A stretch of 64,000 bases of DNA, from contig CALCCE010000250.1 of the NCBI GenBank assembly GCA_937899835.1, positions 27,302 through 91,301 of the forward strand, given 5' to 3'. The notes beneath the pieces are model-generated. The model was given only the letters and a program-made list of their open reading frames with translations, was not told where the DNA came from and did no database searches. The translations under genes and the position numbers were made by a program. This DNA comes from an uncultured Flavobacteriales bacterium (GTDB taxonomy: Bacteria; Bacteroidota; Bacteroidia; Flavobacteriales_G; Salibacteraceae). Positions 32,562-40,573 of the stretch are shown here, piece after piece (the first letter of the stretch is position 1; every line of letters starts with the position of its first letter).

Positions 32562-34457
32562 TTATTCCACGAGATCGATGCCAAACTGCGATTTCTTTTT
32601 ACCAATTTGGGTAATCCGTTGTTTGAGGGTAACGGCTTCTTTCATTTCCCGGATGCTGTAATACAACAAACTGTTGCCAATGAGCAACAGCGGGATGGCG
32701 AGGTGAAGCACAAAAACCCAACTAAAGGCAAAGGCCGTGGTGAGAATCTTGTCTACCAGCGCATCTTCAAAAACGAGGTTGTCGTTGAGAATGCCAAAAT
32801 AGAGGTAGCTCAGGGGGGAGTTGACCAAAAACATGAGCAACGCTGAAAAGGCGGTGATCATTATGCTGAGCCCAAACAAGCGAAACCAATAGCCGCTGAG
32901 CAGTGAAATGGTTTTGCCCAGCCCGGCAAACGCTCCCACCTTTTCTTTGAGGGAGAGGTGCAGCCACATGGCACAAAAGGATTGCAAAAACAAGTATGCG
33001 ATCCACACCAGGGCCACCACCAATGCATTGTTGAACGGAATCAACAGCAAGGCCAGTAGGGTAATCAAACTTAAGGTTACCGGAAAAAATGCTGTTCGGG
33101 TAAACTGCCATAGGCTGTTCCAGCTGTTCCCGGCCTTTTTGGCGGGCTGGTCGGCATCGGTCACCAGCAAGTATTGGGTCAAATTGCAAATGAGCCAAAA
33201 ACCGGGCAAGCTCACCAGGAGGTAAGCCCAGCCGTTCATCTCGCCAAAGAAACCAGCTAGGTTGGGAAAAATGGCAAACCATCCTGATTCCAGGTAAAAG
33301 TACCCTTCAATGAAGTCGTAGAGGAAGGTCCAGAAAAGACCAATAAACAGCAGCGAAGCAAAAAACGAGGTGCGAAACAAGCGGCCGATGTACTTTTTGT
33401 AAAGGGCAAATGCTTCGGTAAAAATTTCCCCATTGCCCCGCATGCGCTGGTAATTGATAACGGTTTTACGATCGGGCTGTACCCGATTGTCTTTCAAGGG
33501 TTTGCTCCATCCTCGGCGGTTGAGCAATCGGGGATAAAGGCCAAAATAACCCAAGATGAACAACAGCGAAAAAACAATGATGCCGACCTGAAAAATGTCA
33601 GCCACATCGGTGTAGCGGGTCACGAAGCTTTCTAAAAAAGCGGCAAAAGCAATGATGGGAGCGATGCCCAACATAATTTTTATTCCCCGCTTGGCAGATA
33701 ACAGGAACGATTGCAAACGGGAATAGGAGCCGGGAAAGACCAGTCCCTTGCCCATCGTGATGCCCGCTGCCCCTCCAATAATAATGGCGCTGATTTCCAG
33801 GGTACCATGGATCCAAATGGCCAGTACCGATTCTTGCAATACATCGTGCTGATAGAAGAAATATTGGAACGCTCCTACCATGATCCCGTTGTAGAGCAGA
33901 ATATAAACCGTACCCACAATGAACAGGGCTCCCAAAGCGAAAGCCCCAAAAGCCACCCGCAGGTTGTTGAAAGCAATTCTTAGAAAATCGTAAGAAGAGT
34001 CCCCGTCTTTGTAAACCGCCATCGGGTCGCCTTTTTCGATGTTTTCCAGGGTCATGTCCACATAACCATCTCCCAAGATCACCCTTGGAAAGTTGGGGTC
34101 GAAATGCGAACTCACGGCCCCTGCAATGGCAAAGAAGGCGAAAATGAGAAAGGAAATCAGGAAGGCCCTGCGTTCCAGGTAATTGACTTGTGGCAATTCT
34201 TCTTTCCAGAAAAAGAGCAAGCGCTGAAACTTTGGCTTGGTATTTTTGTAAATGCTACTGAACACCTGCTGAGCAAGGCTGTTCAGATAAACCCTGACGG
34301 AGCGATTGGGATAAAAGGTTCTGGAATAGCTGAGGTCTTCGGTAATTTGGACAAACAGCTCACTGAGCTGGTCGGGGTCCTTTTTTTTCAACTTCAGTAT
34401 TTGCTCAAACCTGGCCCACTTTTTCTTATTTTGCTCAATGAATTTTGACTCACGCAT
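32562..34457 (-). CDS. Stage II sporulation protein M (SpoIIM)-family membrane protein with extra membrane domain
   Basis: The first 320 residues match the SpoIIM/DUF95 family: a cytosolic N-terminus (KFIEQNKKKWARFEQIL) and five or so membrane segments with FNNLRVAFGAFALGALF and WIHGTLEISAIIIGGAAG. The second half, about residues 350-620, is another membrane region of four to six helices of no family I can name (NPLSYLY-like, FWLICNLTQYLLVTD). SpoIIM is 200-330 residues in most bacteria, so this 631-residue form is a fusion. It is divergent from the RDD gene, whose start lies 60 bases away, and leads the cluster. This is not a sporulating lineage; a membrane organising role is inferred. Confidence 0.85.
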   Translation of the reverse strand: MRESKFIEQNKKKWARFEQILKLKKKDPDQLSELFVQITEDLSYSRTFYPNRSVRVYLNSLAQQVFSSIYKNTKPKFQRLLFFWKEELPQVNYLERRAFLISFLIFAFFAIAGAVSSHFDPNFPRVILGDGYVDMTLENIEKGDPMAVYKDGDSSYDFLRIAFNNLRVAFGAFALGALFIVGTVYILLYNGIMVGAFQYFFYQHDVLQESVLAIWIHGTLEISAIIIGGAAGITMGKGLVFPGSYSRLQSFLLSAKRGIKIMLGIAPIIAFAAFLESFVTRYTDVADIFQVGIIVFSLLFILGYFGLYPRLLNRRGWSKPLKDNRVQPDRKTVINYQRMRGNGEIFTEAFALYKKYIGRLFRTSFFASLLFIGLFWTFLYDFIEGYFYLESGWFAIFPNLAGFFGEMNGWAYLLVSLPGFWLICNLTQYLLVTDADQPAKKAGNSWNSLWQFTRTAFFPVTLSLITLLALLLIPFNNALVVALVWIAYLFLQSFCAMWLHLSLKEKVGAFAGLGKTISLLSGYWFRLFGLSIMITAFSALLMFLVNSPLSYLYFGILNDNLVFEDALVDKILTTAFAFSWVFVLHLAIPLLLIGNSLLYYSIREMKEAVTLKQRITQIGKKKSQFGIDLVE

Positions 34458-34516
34458 CCGGGCAAGGGATATTGGGGGAAGAAGTAAAGCGGTAAATTTA
34501 GGAATTATCTACCGAC

Positions 34517-35248
34517 ATGCGTACAGCTGAAATCACCACGGCACAGAACGTCATCATTGAGTATGAACTTGGTTTGTTGAAAGACCGAATTATGGCTTTC
34601 ATCCTTGACTTCATCATTCTTTTGGCGGCCATATTTCTCCTCGCCTTTCTCTTTATTACCGCCTTCGGAGCAGGTGATGCCTACGGGTATTTCACTTACC
34701 TGGTGCTGCTGCCTGTGTTTTTCTTCTATTCCCTGTTTTGGGAAGTGTTCAACAATGGACAATCGATCGGCAAAATGGCATTGAGCATTCGGGTGGTGCG
34801 GGTCAATGGCAACAAGCCCGATTTGAGCGATTACATCCTCCGGTGGTCCTTCCGCATGATCGACATTTACCTCTCGGTTGGCTCTGTGGCGGCTATCCTC
34901 ATCAGTTCGGGCGAAAAAAACCAACGCTTAGGTGGGTTGCTCAGCAATACCACCGTGGTGAAAGTCAACAAAAGTGTGCCTTTGCGCCTGGCCGACATTG
35001 TGAAGATCAGCACCCGCGATCAATACGAACCAAAGTACCCGCAAGTGGCGCGCCTTCGGGAAGAAGACATGCTGGTGATTAAAGCAGTTATCGAGCGCTA
35101 CCGCAGGTTGCGCAATCCGGCCCACCGCCAGGTGGTGATCGACCTCACGGCACACATGTGCGAGGTGTTGGACATTCCGCCCATCAAGAAAAAACGCCTG
35201 GAGTTTCTAAAAACCTTGATCAAAGACTACATCGTACTCACGCGGTAG
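34517..35248 (+). CDS. RDD-family membrane protein
   Basis: The 243-residue protein has the RDD domain in residues about 15-155: YELGLLKDRIMAFILDF with the Arg-Asp pair, membrane helices (FIILLAAIFLLAFLFI, YLVLLPVFFFYSLFW), and the conserved QSIGKMALSIRVVRV and LRWSFRMID motifs. A cytosolic C-terminal tail of about 85 residues (LREEDMLVIKAVIERYRRLR) follows. It is transcribed away from the SpoIIM-like gene; the pair is a constant part of the MoxR/DUF58 cluster in Bacteroidota. It ends 1 base before the convergent stop of the next gene. Confidence 0.9.
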   Translation: MRTAEITTAQNVIIEYELGLLKDRIMAFILDFIILLAAIFLLAFLFITAFGAGDAYGYFTYLVLLPVFFFYSLFWEVFNNGQSIGKMALSIRVVRVNGNKPDLSDYILRWSFRMIDIYLSVGSVAAILISSGEKNQRLGGLLSNTTVVKVNKSVPLRLADIVKISTRDQYEPKYPQVARLREEDMLVIKAVIERYRRLRNPAHRQVVIDLTAHMCEVLDIPPIKKKRLEFLKTLIKDYIVLTR

Positions 35249-35249
35249 T

Positions 35250-35792
35250 TTAACCTTTGCCTGCTCCCTTGAAATAGTCCTCTTTGTCTTTGAAAAGCAG
35301 GTTAAAGGTGGTGAGGCTTCCGTAGGCCCGAGTGATGTACTGCTGCAAGTGCACCTTTTCTTCATCGTTGAGGCTTTTATGAGAATTGATATTTTGTTCC
35401 AACACCCGAAGCCGATCGCGCAACATCACAATTTTGTGAAAAAACACTTCTACCGGAATTTCTTTGGCTTGCAGATCGGGGTTGGAAGGTTTAATATCTA
35501 GCGAGCCGCCAATCCATTTTTCACCCAGATCTACTATTTCGCTGTTCATAGCGTGCTTTTCCAAGGCGTAATCAATGATTTCGCGCACCTGCTCAATGTC
35601 AATGCTATTTCCGGATGCACTGGCACCTTCCGGCCGTTCCAGCACTTCCAGATCGAGGGTAGACTTGGAGAATTGAATTTCTCCACCGTGTATAAAAATA
35701 ATATCGTAGCTGGTAAGGTGGACCCGACTGATGATGCCTTCTCCATATTTTGGATGCTCTACGCGGGTGCCAACTGCAAGGTCTTCTGCCAT
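35250..35792 (-). CDS. Conserved Bacteroidota protein with tudor/CarD-like N-terminal module
   Basis: The 180-residue cytosolic protein begins with LAVGTRVEHPKYGEGIISRV, a small SH3/tudor-type barrel motif also seen in CarD-like and UvrD C-terminal modules. The rest is helical (VREIIDYALEKHAMN, PVEVFFHKIVMLRDRLRVLEQNINSH). The barrel hints at contact with RNA polymerase or a nucleic-acid protein, but no such function is shown. It stands alone with a 121-base upstream gap. Confidence 0.7.
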   Translation of the reverse strand: MAEDLAVGTRVEHPKYGEGIISRVHLTSYDIIFIHGGEIQFSKSTLDLEVLERPEGASASGNSIDIEQVREIIDYALEKHAMNSEIVDLGEKWIGGSLDIKPSNPDLQAKEIPVEVFFHKIVMLRDRLRVLEQNINSHKSLNDEEKVHLQQYITRAYGSLTTFNLLFKDKEDYFKGAGKG

Positions 35793-35913
35793 ATCAATTG
35801 GGGTTATAAATAGAACGTTATCAGAAGCCTAAAAATAGGAAAGGATGCGCTTATTGCCAACGCCAAGTGCCAATTGAAGGTCACAAATGGAGAATTGCTC
35901 TATTCGTAAGTCC

Positions 35914-36492
35914 TTAAAAAATATCGTAATAGAAGCGGTATCCCAAGCCTCCACCAATGTTCACATTGCCCCACCTGTTGGGCTCGGTATAGGCCATGCG
36001 CATTTCTACACTGGCGTTGAGCACCCACCGTTCGCCCAACAAAGCATAGGCTCGGGCGCCAATGGCTCCATTGAGGTTCCATTCGTTTTGCTGTTCCAAT
36101 TCCCGGTCGTTGAATTCTACCCCAATGAGGTTCACGTAGGTACCCATGGTGAAATGTCGGCCCATGGGATGAAAATAAGTGACGCCTTCCGGAATCATAA
36201 AAAGGGCCAACAATCCTTCCACATCTCCTGAAAGGCCACCTATGGCCGCAGCCAAAGCGTAGCCAGCCGGTACTCTAAAATAGCCTTCGGAGAAGGCATA
36301 GGTATGGTTTAAACTCACCCGCTCGTGAACGAAATAGTTCAGGTCGATGGTAAACATACCAAACGGCTCGCCGTATTTGGTAGCGTGTGAAGACCACTGA
36401 CCGCCAACGATCCAATCCCCTGGCTGAAATTGGGCGTGGGTAGGGAGCGACCATAGGGTCGCCATTAAAAGGATTCCAAGCAAATGCTTCAT
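35914..36492 (-). CDS. Small outer-membrane beta-barrel-like protein
   Basis: The 192-residue product has a signal peptide (MKHLLGILLMATLWSLPTHAQ) and alternating strands (WIVGGQWSSHATKY, NYFVHERVSLNHTYAFSEG, FTMGTYVNLIGVEF, WVLNASVEMRMAYTE) ending in GGGLGYRFYYDIF. This is the pattern of small OmpW/OprF-like barrels. It follows the RidA gene by 5 bases. No specific substrate is suggested. Confidence 0.7.
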   Translation of the reverse strand: MKHLLGILLMATLWSLPTHAQFQPGDWIVGGQWSSHATKYGEPFGMFTIDLNYFVHERVSLNHTYAFSEGYFRVPAGYALAAAIGGLSGDVEGLLALFMIPEGVTYFHPMGRHFTMGTYVNLIGVEFNDRELEQQNEWNLNGAIGARAYALLGERWVLNASVEMRMAYTEPNRWGNVNIGGGLGYRFYYDIF

Positions 36493-36497
36493 AGGGG

Positions 36498-36887
36498 CTA
36501 ACTTTCTGTCATCGCTGTTGCCTCAATTTCTATTACCAGATCGGGATGAATCAAACGACTAATTTCCACCATGGTGGTGGCCGGCTTGATCTTGCCGAAA
36601 AACTCCTGGTGCGCTTTTCCAATAGCTTCCCAGTCGTTGATGTTGGTTACATACATGCGGGTTCGGATCACATCTTCCATCGCCCCACCGGCATCTTGTA
36701 TCGCCATCGCAATTTTTTGGAGTACAAACCGGGTTTGTTCCGTTGGATTGCCAGCTCCTACAACTTGTCCATCCGATAGTGCGGTAGTACCCGAAACTTC
36801 AATACGATTTCCATGCCGTACGGCTCTGGAATATCCCACCAATTCTTCATAGCGAACTCCTGAAGCAATGTTTCTTCTTTTGCTCAT
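36498..36887 (-). CDS. RidA family (YjgF/YER057c/UK114) enamine/imine deaminase
   Basis: The 129-residue protein shows the family pattern: NRIEVSGTTALSDG near the start, QTRFVLQKIAMAIQDAGG in the middle, VIRTRMYVTNINDW with the Arg that binds the substrate carboxylate, and the C-terminal PATTMVEISRLIHPDLVIEIEATAM with the conserved Glu. These enzymes hydrolyse reactive imines released by PLP enzymes. It is followed closely by the barrel gene and preceded by the palindromic promoter region at 37030-37063. Confidence 0.92.
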   Translation of the reverse strand: MSKRRNIASGVRYEELVGYSRAVRHGNRIEVSGTTALSDGQVVGAGNPTEQTRFVLQKIAMAIQDAGGAMEDVIRTRMYVTNINDWEAIGKAHQEFFGKIKPATTMVEISRLIHPDLVIEIEATAMTES

Positions 36888-37029
36888 ATCATCCTGTAAC
36901 TATGACCGTTTGGGGGGGCTGGCCTTTGAAGTAACCAGAATTAAGGTCAATAGGTTTGTTATACTTTTCGAATTAAAATTATGGAAAATGTGAGGATTCT
37001 CCTATTTTGCGAGTATCGTCCTAACAGCC

Positions 37030-37063
37030 GCTAACAAAACTATCCCGGTCTATTTTTGTTAGC
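37030..37063. promoter_or_regulatory. Near-perfect inverted repeat carrying back-to-back -7 elements (divergent promoter/operator)
   Basis: GCTAACAAAACTA (37030-37042) and TATTTTTGTTAGC (37051-37063) are inverted copies with one mismatch over 13 bases and an 8-base spacer. Each arm also reads as a -7 element TAnnTTTG: TATTTTTG on the plus strand toward the PKD/T9SS gene and TAGTTTTG on the minus strand toward ridA. The plus-strand element lies 37 bases before the TTG start at 37088. A hairpin or an operator sharing the promoter are both possible. Confidence 0.5.
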
Positions 37064-37087
37064 AATGAAACAATTCGGTACCGAGGC

Positions 37088-39268
37088 TTGAAGCGTTTTT
37101 TTCTTATCTGCTTTCTCCTGTTTTCGGTCCTTTCAGGAGCGCTTGCAACGCACCTGCAAGGAGGCGAGATGTCATACAAGTGCCTAAACGACAGCACTTA
37201 TGTATTGACGTTGAAAATTTACCGCTTTTGTGGACCCGGTGCAGCTCAATTGGATGCCAGCGTGGCCGTGGGCATTTTTGATGGTAGTTCCAACCTGTTG
37301 TTCACCTATACCATTGATAACCCAACCACCGTAACCCTCCCAGTGCTGCCCAACCCGTGCCAAACCACCCCCAGCACGGCTTGTACACAGGTTGGCACCT
37401 ATTCTGATACCATTTTGCTTCCTCCACGTGCCGGCGGCTATCAAATTGCATTTCAGCGTTGCTGTCGTCCGCCCGGCGTCAACAATGTGGTCAACTCAGG
37501 CCAACAAGGCAATACTTATTTCACTCAAATCCCCGATCCCGGAGTAGTTACTTGCAACAGCACGCCCGAATTCAATACGCCACCGTCATTAACCGTTTGT
37601 GCCAACGAGGCCTTGGTAGCCGATCAAAGCGCAACCGACCCGGATGGCGACTCGTTGGTGTATTCGCTTTGCGATCCTTACGTTGGAGGTTCGCCCATGG
37701 ACCCTACTCCTTTTCCTCCGGCTGCACCTCCCTATGCTACGGTGCCCTGGAATGCTGGCTTCACCGGTACCAATCCAATTACTGCCAGTCCGGCTTTTAG
37801 TATCGATCCTGCTACGGGCATCATGACGGGAACACCTACCCAGCTTGGTCCTTTTTCGCTCGGCATTTGCATTCAAGAATACCGCAATGGAGTATGGATT
37901 GGAGAATCGAGAAGGGAATACCAATTGGAGGTAGTGCCGTGTCAGCTGCTCTTCAACGCCCAGATTGATCCGCAGTTGGTGCCACCCAACACCAGTCTCA
38001 ATCAGTTCGATTGCAACGGTCTGTCGTACAACTTTGTGAACCTAAGCACTTCCTCCACTACCCAACCAGTAACTTATTTTTGGGATTTTGGAGTACCCAA
38101 CCTTATTGATGACACTTCGCGCGCCAATAGCCCTTCTTACACCTATCCAGACACTGGTGTTTACGTAGTGATGCTGATAGCTCAACCAGGATTTGCCTGT
38201 TCGGATACTGCCTACGATACCATCGGAGTTTATGAGCAGGTTACCGCCTCGTTCATGTCTCCAAACATGCAATGTGCCGAGGACAATTCTTTCGATTTTG
38301 TGGCTTTGGGCACTTACCGCCCGAATGCTACTATCACTTGGGATTTTGGGCCCAATGCCACGCCTTCCACTGCCAACACAGATTCGGTTTTTGATGTGCG
38401 ATTTTCAGGAAGTTTCGCCCATGTAGTGGAGCTCACCATACAAGAAGAATATTGTGGTGACAATCACATTGATACGGTCCGATTATGGCCCAACCCGGAA
38501 GCCAATTTTGTAGATAATCCGCAATCGGGCTGTGCGCCATTGGAAGCCAATTTCATCAACAGTAGTACGGGCATACAGCCCATGTTTTATTTGTGGGACT
38601 TTGGAGATGGAGCCTTTTCATCGGCGGTAAACCCTAGTCACGTTTACCAAAATCCGGGGCTCTACGATGTGAGCCTCACTACCTGGACTGACAGCGCTTG
38701 TATTGATACTTCTTTTGTTTCACGGCAAGATTTCGTTTCGGTAAACCCGAGCCCGGTATCAGTATTTGATGTTACACCCGATTCGGCATCGATTTTCGAA
38801 CCGCTTTTTACCTACACCAACCTTTCGGATAACATCACCAACTGTCGCCTGTTTTTGGGCAATGGCGAATCCAGCGACAATTGCAACATCACTTATTCTT
38901 ATTCTGATGCCGGAGTTTATGCGCCATTTCAGGTGGTGACCAACAGCTTTGGATGCGTGGATACTGCTTTTCTAAGCATTGAGGTGGTTCCGGAATTCAC
39001 CATCTTTTTTCCGGATGCCTTTTCGCCCAATGGAGACGATTTGAACGAAATTTTTCGGCCCAAACTGTTGCCAGTACCTGAATACGAGTTTTTGATTTTC
39101 AATCGCTGGGGCGACTTAATTTTTGAAACCAACGACCCCATGAACGGCTGGGACGGGACCCTCAACGGTAGAGAGGCTCCCATTGGAGTTTACGTGTACA
39201 AAATCAACCTGAAAAGTTTCTTTGGCCAGGAATTTCGCTACTTCGGCGATTTTACTTTGGTCCGGTAG
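37088..39268 (+). CDS. PKD-domain surface protein with T9SS type B sorting domain (gliding-motility-associated C-terminal)
   Basis: The 726-residue product begins at TTG 37088, since no ATG exists in frame upstream and the sequence from here is a clean signal peptide (KRFFLICFLLFSVLSGALA). An N-terminal domain rich in Cys (CGPGAAQLD, FQRCCRPPG) is followed by a cadherin-like segment (DGDSLVYSL) and PKD-like units (YFWDFGVPN, YLWDFGDGAFSSAVNPSHVYQNPGLYDV). The last 90 residues (FFPDAFSPNGDDLNEIFRP, FNRWGDLIFETN, GVYVYKI) are the CHU_C/T9SS type B domain, so it is secreted and attached at the surface. Likely adhesin-like. Confidence 0.88.
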   Translation: MKRFFLICFLLFSVLSGALATHLQGGEMSYKCLNDSTYVLTLKIYRFCGPGAAQLDASVAVGIFDGSSNLLFTYTIDNPTTVTLPVLPNPCQTTPSTACTQVGTYSDTILLPPRAGGYQIAFQRCCRPPGVNNVVNSGQQGNTYFTQIPDPGVVTCNSTPEFNTPPSLTVCANEALVADQSATDPDGDSLVYSLCDPYVGGSPMDPTPFPPAAPPYATVPWNAGFTGTNPITASPAFSIDPATGIMTGTPTQLGPFSLGICIQEYRNGVWIGESRREYQLEVVPCQLLFNAQIDPQLVPPNTSLNQFDCNGLSYNFVNLSTSSTTQPVTYFWDFGVPNLIDDTSRANSPSYTYPDTGVYVVMLIAQPGFACSDTAYDTIGVYEQVTASFMSPNMQCAEDNSFDFVALGTYRPNATITWDFGPNATPSTANTDSVFDVRFSGSFAHVVELTIQEEYCGDNHIDTVRLWPNPEANFVDNPQSGCAPLEANFINSSTGIQPMFYLWDFGDGAFSSAVNPSHVYQNPGLYDVSLTTWTDSACIDTSFVSRQDFVSVNPSPVSVFDVTPDSASIFEPLFTYTNLSDNITNCRLFLGNGESSDNCNITYSYSDAGVYAPFQVVTNSFGCVDTAFLSIEVVPEFTIFFPDAFSPNGDDLNEIFRPKLLPVPEYEFLIFNRWGDLIFETNDPMNGWDGTLNGREAPIGVYVYKINLKSFFGQEFRYFGDFTLVR

Positions 39269-39650
39269 GAATGGCTTTTTTCCGATCGGTCAAGAGCACG
39301 GCAAGTACTTTTTGTCGCTCTTGCAGAGGCTCACTGGCCTTTTCCATCTCCTGTTCAGAACCAACGCCCAATACCAGGCGGTTACCATCCATCCCCATTT
39401 TTAGCAGGCCGCGAATCACCCAGGTAGCGCGCCTTTGGGCCAGTCCTGGTTCTTCTTCAGGACTTCGAAGCCCTTTGACCTCCACTACTGAGTTAGGGTG
39501 TTTTTGCAACCAATTGTAGAGTTGCTGCAGGGCCTCAGTGTTTACGGGCACTACTAAGTCGGTTTGAAAATAGATGGGAGGCGGAGTTAAAGAATCCTGG
39601 GCCAGGAGCTGAAGGGGGAGCAACCACACGATCCAGCCGAGCCACTTCAT
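39252..39650 (-). CDS. Minimal OmpA-like periplasmic protein
   Basis: The 132-residue product has a signal peptide (MKWLGWIVWLLPLQLLAQ) and one OmpA-type fold: IYFQTDLVVPVN, LQQLYNWLQKHPNSVVEVKG, and LAQRRATWVIRGLLKMGMDGNRL, where the RR in the helix corresponds to the peptidoglycan-binding Arg. There is no barrel. The usual Asp before the loop is not evident. It is last in the nine-gene operon (ATGA overlap with the gene before) and its end overlaps the PKD gene by 17 bases on the other strand. Confidence 0.7.
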   Translation of the reverse strand: MKWLGWIVWLLPLQLLAQDSLTPPPIYFQTDLVVPVNTEALQQLYNWLQKHPNSVVEVKGLRSPEEEPGLAQRRATWVIRGLLKMGMDGNRLVLGVGSEQEMEKASEPLQERQKVLAVLLTDRKKAIPTGPK

Positions 39651-40573
39651 TCTTTGGTGGGCTCAGTAATCAATTCTTGCGCTGCCTTGTAAAATCCTTC
39701 CAACAATACCCGCCTTTTTTCCTTGCGTTCAGGATCATTCCAGCGAATGTCTTCGTATTCTTTGATAAAGGCTTTGCAGCGGTCAGATTGGTTTAATTTC
39801 TGAATCTCGGTCATTACCGTAAGGGCAAACCGAGGACTGAGATTGGATGGATCTTTCATCTTGTCCACCAGAAACTGTTGCAGTTTAAGATCATTAACCC
39901 CGTAAACCAGTGGAAGCATTTCGAGGTGGAGGTAGTCAAAATCAGTAACCTTGAGCAATACATCAAACAGGCGTTTTCTCTGTTGCACAGTGAGCAGTTC
40001 TTTTACTTTTATTCCAGGGGCAGAGAAGAAATATCCTTTTCCAAGCAGTTCCAACATTCCGTCAGTGGTACCGTATTGTCCCTCAACACACTTCACATTC
40101 CACTCTACTAAAGCGTTGGTGCGTTCCTCACCTTCGGGCAAAGTGTCGATTTGAAGGAGCTCTTGTATCAGGCCAGAATACCGCACTAAGCCGAAAGGAG
40201 CTACGACCCTTGAACCAGAACGATTACCAGTGACCCATAAAAGGGTTTCGGTAGAATCTTCGGGAGCGTGCAAGAAATACAAGATAGGGGCCTTAAAACT
40301 GAAAAGGGGCTTGTCGCCAGGTCCATGCGTTTGTGTGGATACTTTTATAAGTGGATCAGACATTCCCTTCAATTGCGATTGCACTTCGAGGTTTATCTCA
40401 TTCACCGGAACACTTTGGGCTCCTTCTTCTGTTTTTTGAACTTTTCCTTTTGCGATGACGATATAATCACTTTCCAGCACCAGGCGGCCTAAGGTGAAGG
40501 AGAGTTCCTGCCCGGAAACGGTGGAGCTTAGCACAAGCCCCAAAAAGAAAATCATGGTTCCGAAATACTTCAT
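39647..40573 (-). CDS. Exported protein of unknown function in the lipid operon
   Basis: The 308-residue product has a signal peptide (MKYFGTMIFFLGLVLSSTVSGQ). The first half is beta-rich (LESDYIVIAKGKVQK, LIKVSTQTHGPGDKPLFSF), the second helical with TPR/HEAT-like feel (LQQFLVDKMKDPSNL, FALTVMTEIQKLN). I recognise no family. It overlaps the acyl ligase upstream and the OmpA-like gene downstream by 4 bases each, so it is firmly part of the operon; a periplasmic role in handling the product is a guess. Confidence 0.7.
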   Translation of the reverse strand: MKYFGTMIFFLGLVLSSTVSGQELSFTLGRLVLESDYIVIAKGKVQKTEEGAQSVPVNEINLEVQSQLKGMSDPLIKVSTQTHGPGDKPLFSFKAPILYFLHAPEDSTETLLWVTGNRSGSRVVAPFGLVRYSGLIQELLQIDTLPEGEERTNALVEWNVKCVEGQYGTTDGMLELLGKGYFFSAPGIKVKELLTVQQRKRLFDVLLKVTDFDYLHLEMLPLVYGVNDLKLQQFLVDKMKDPSNLSPRFALTVMTEIQKLNQSDRCKAFIKEYEDIRWNDPERKEKRRVLLEGFYKAAQELITEPTKE

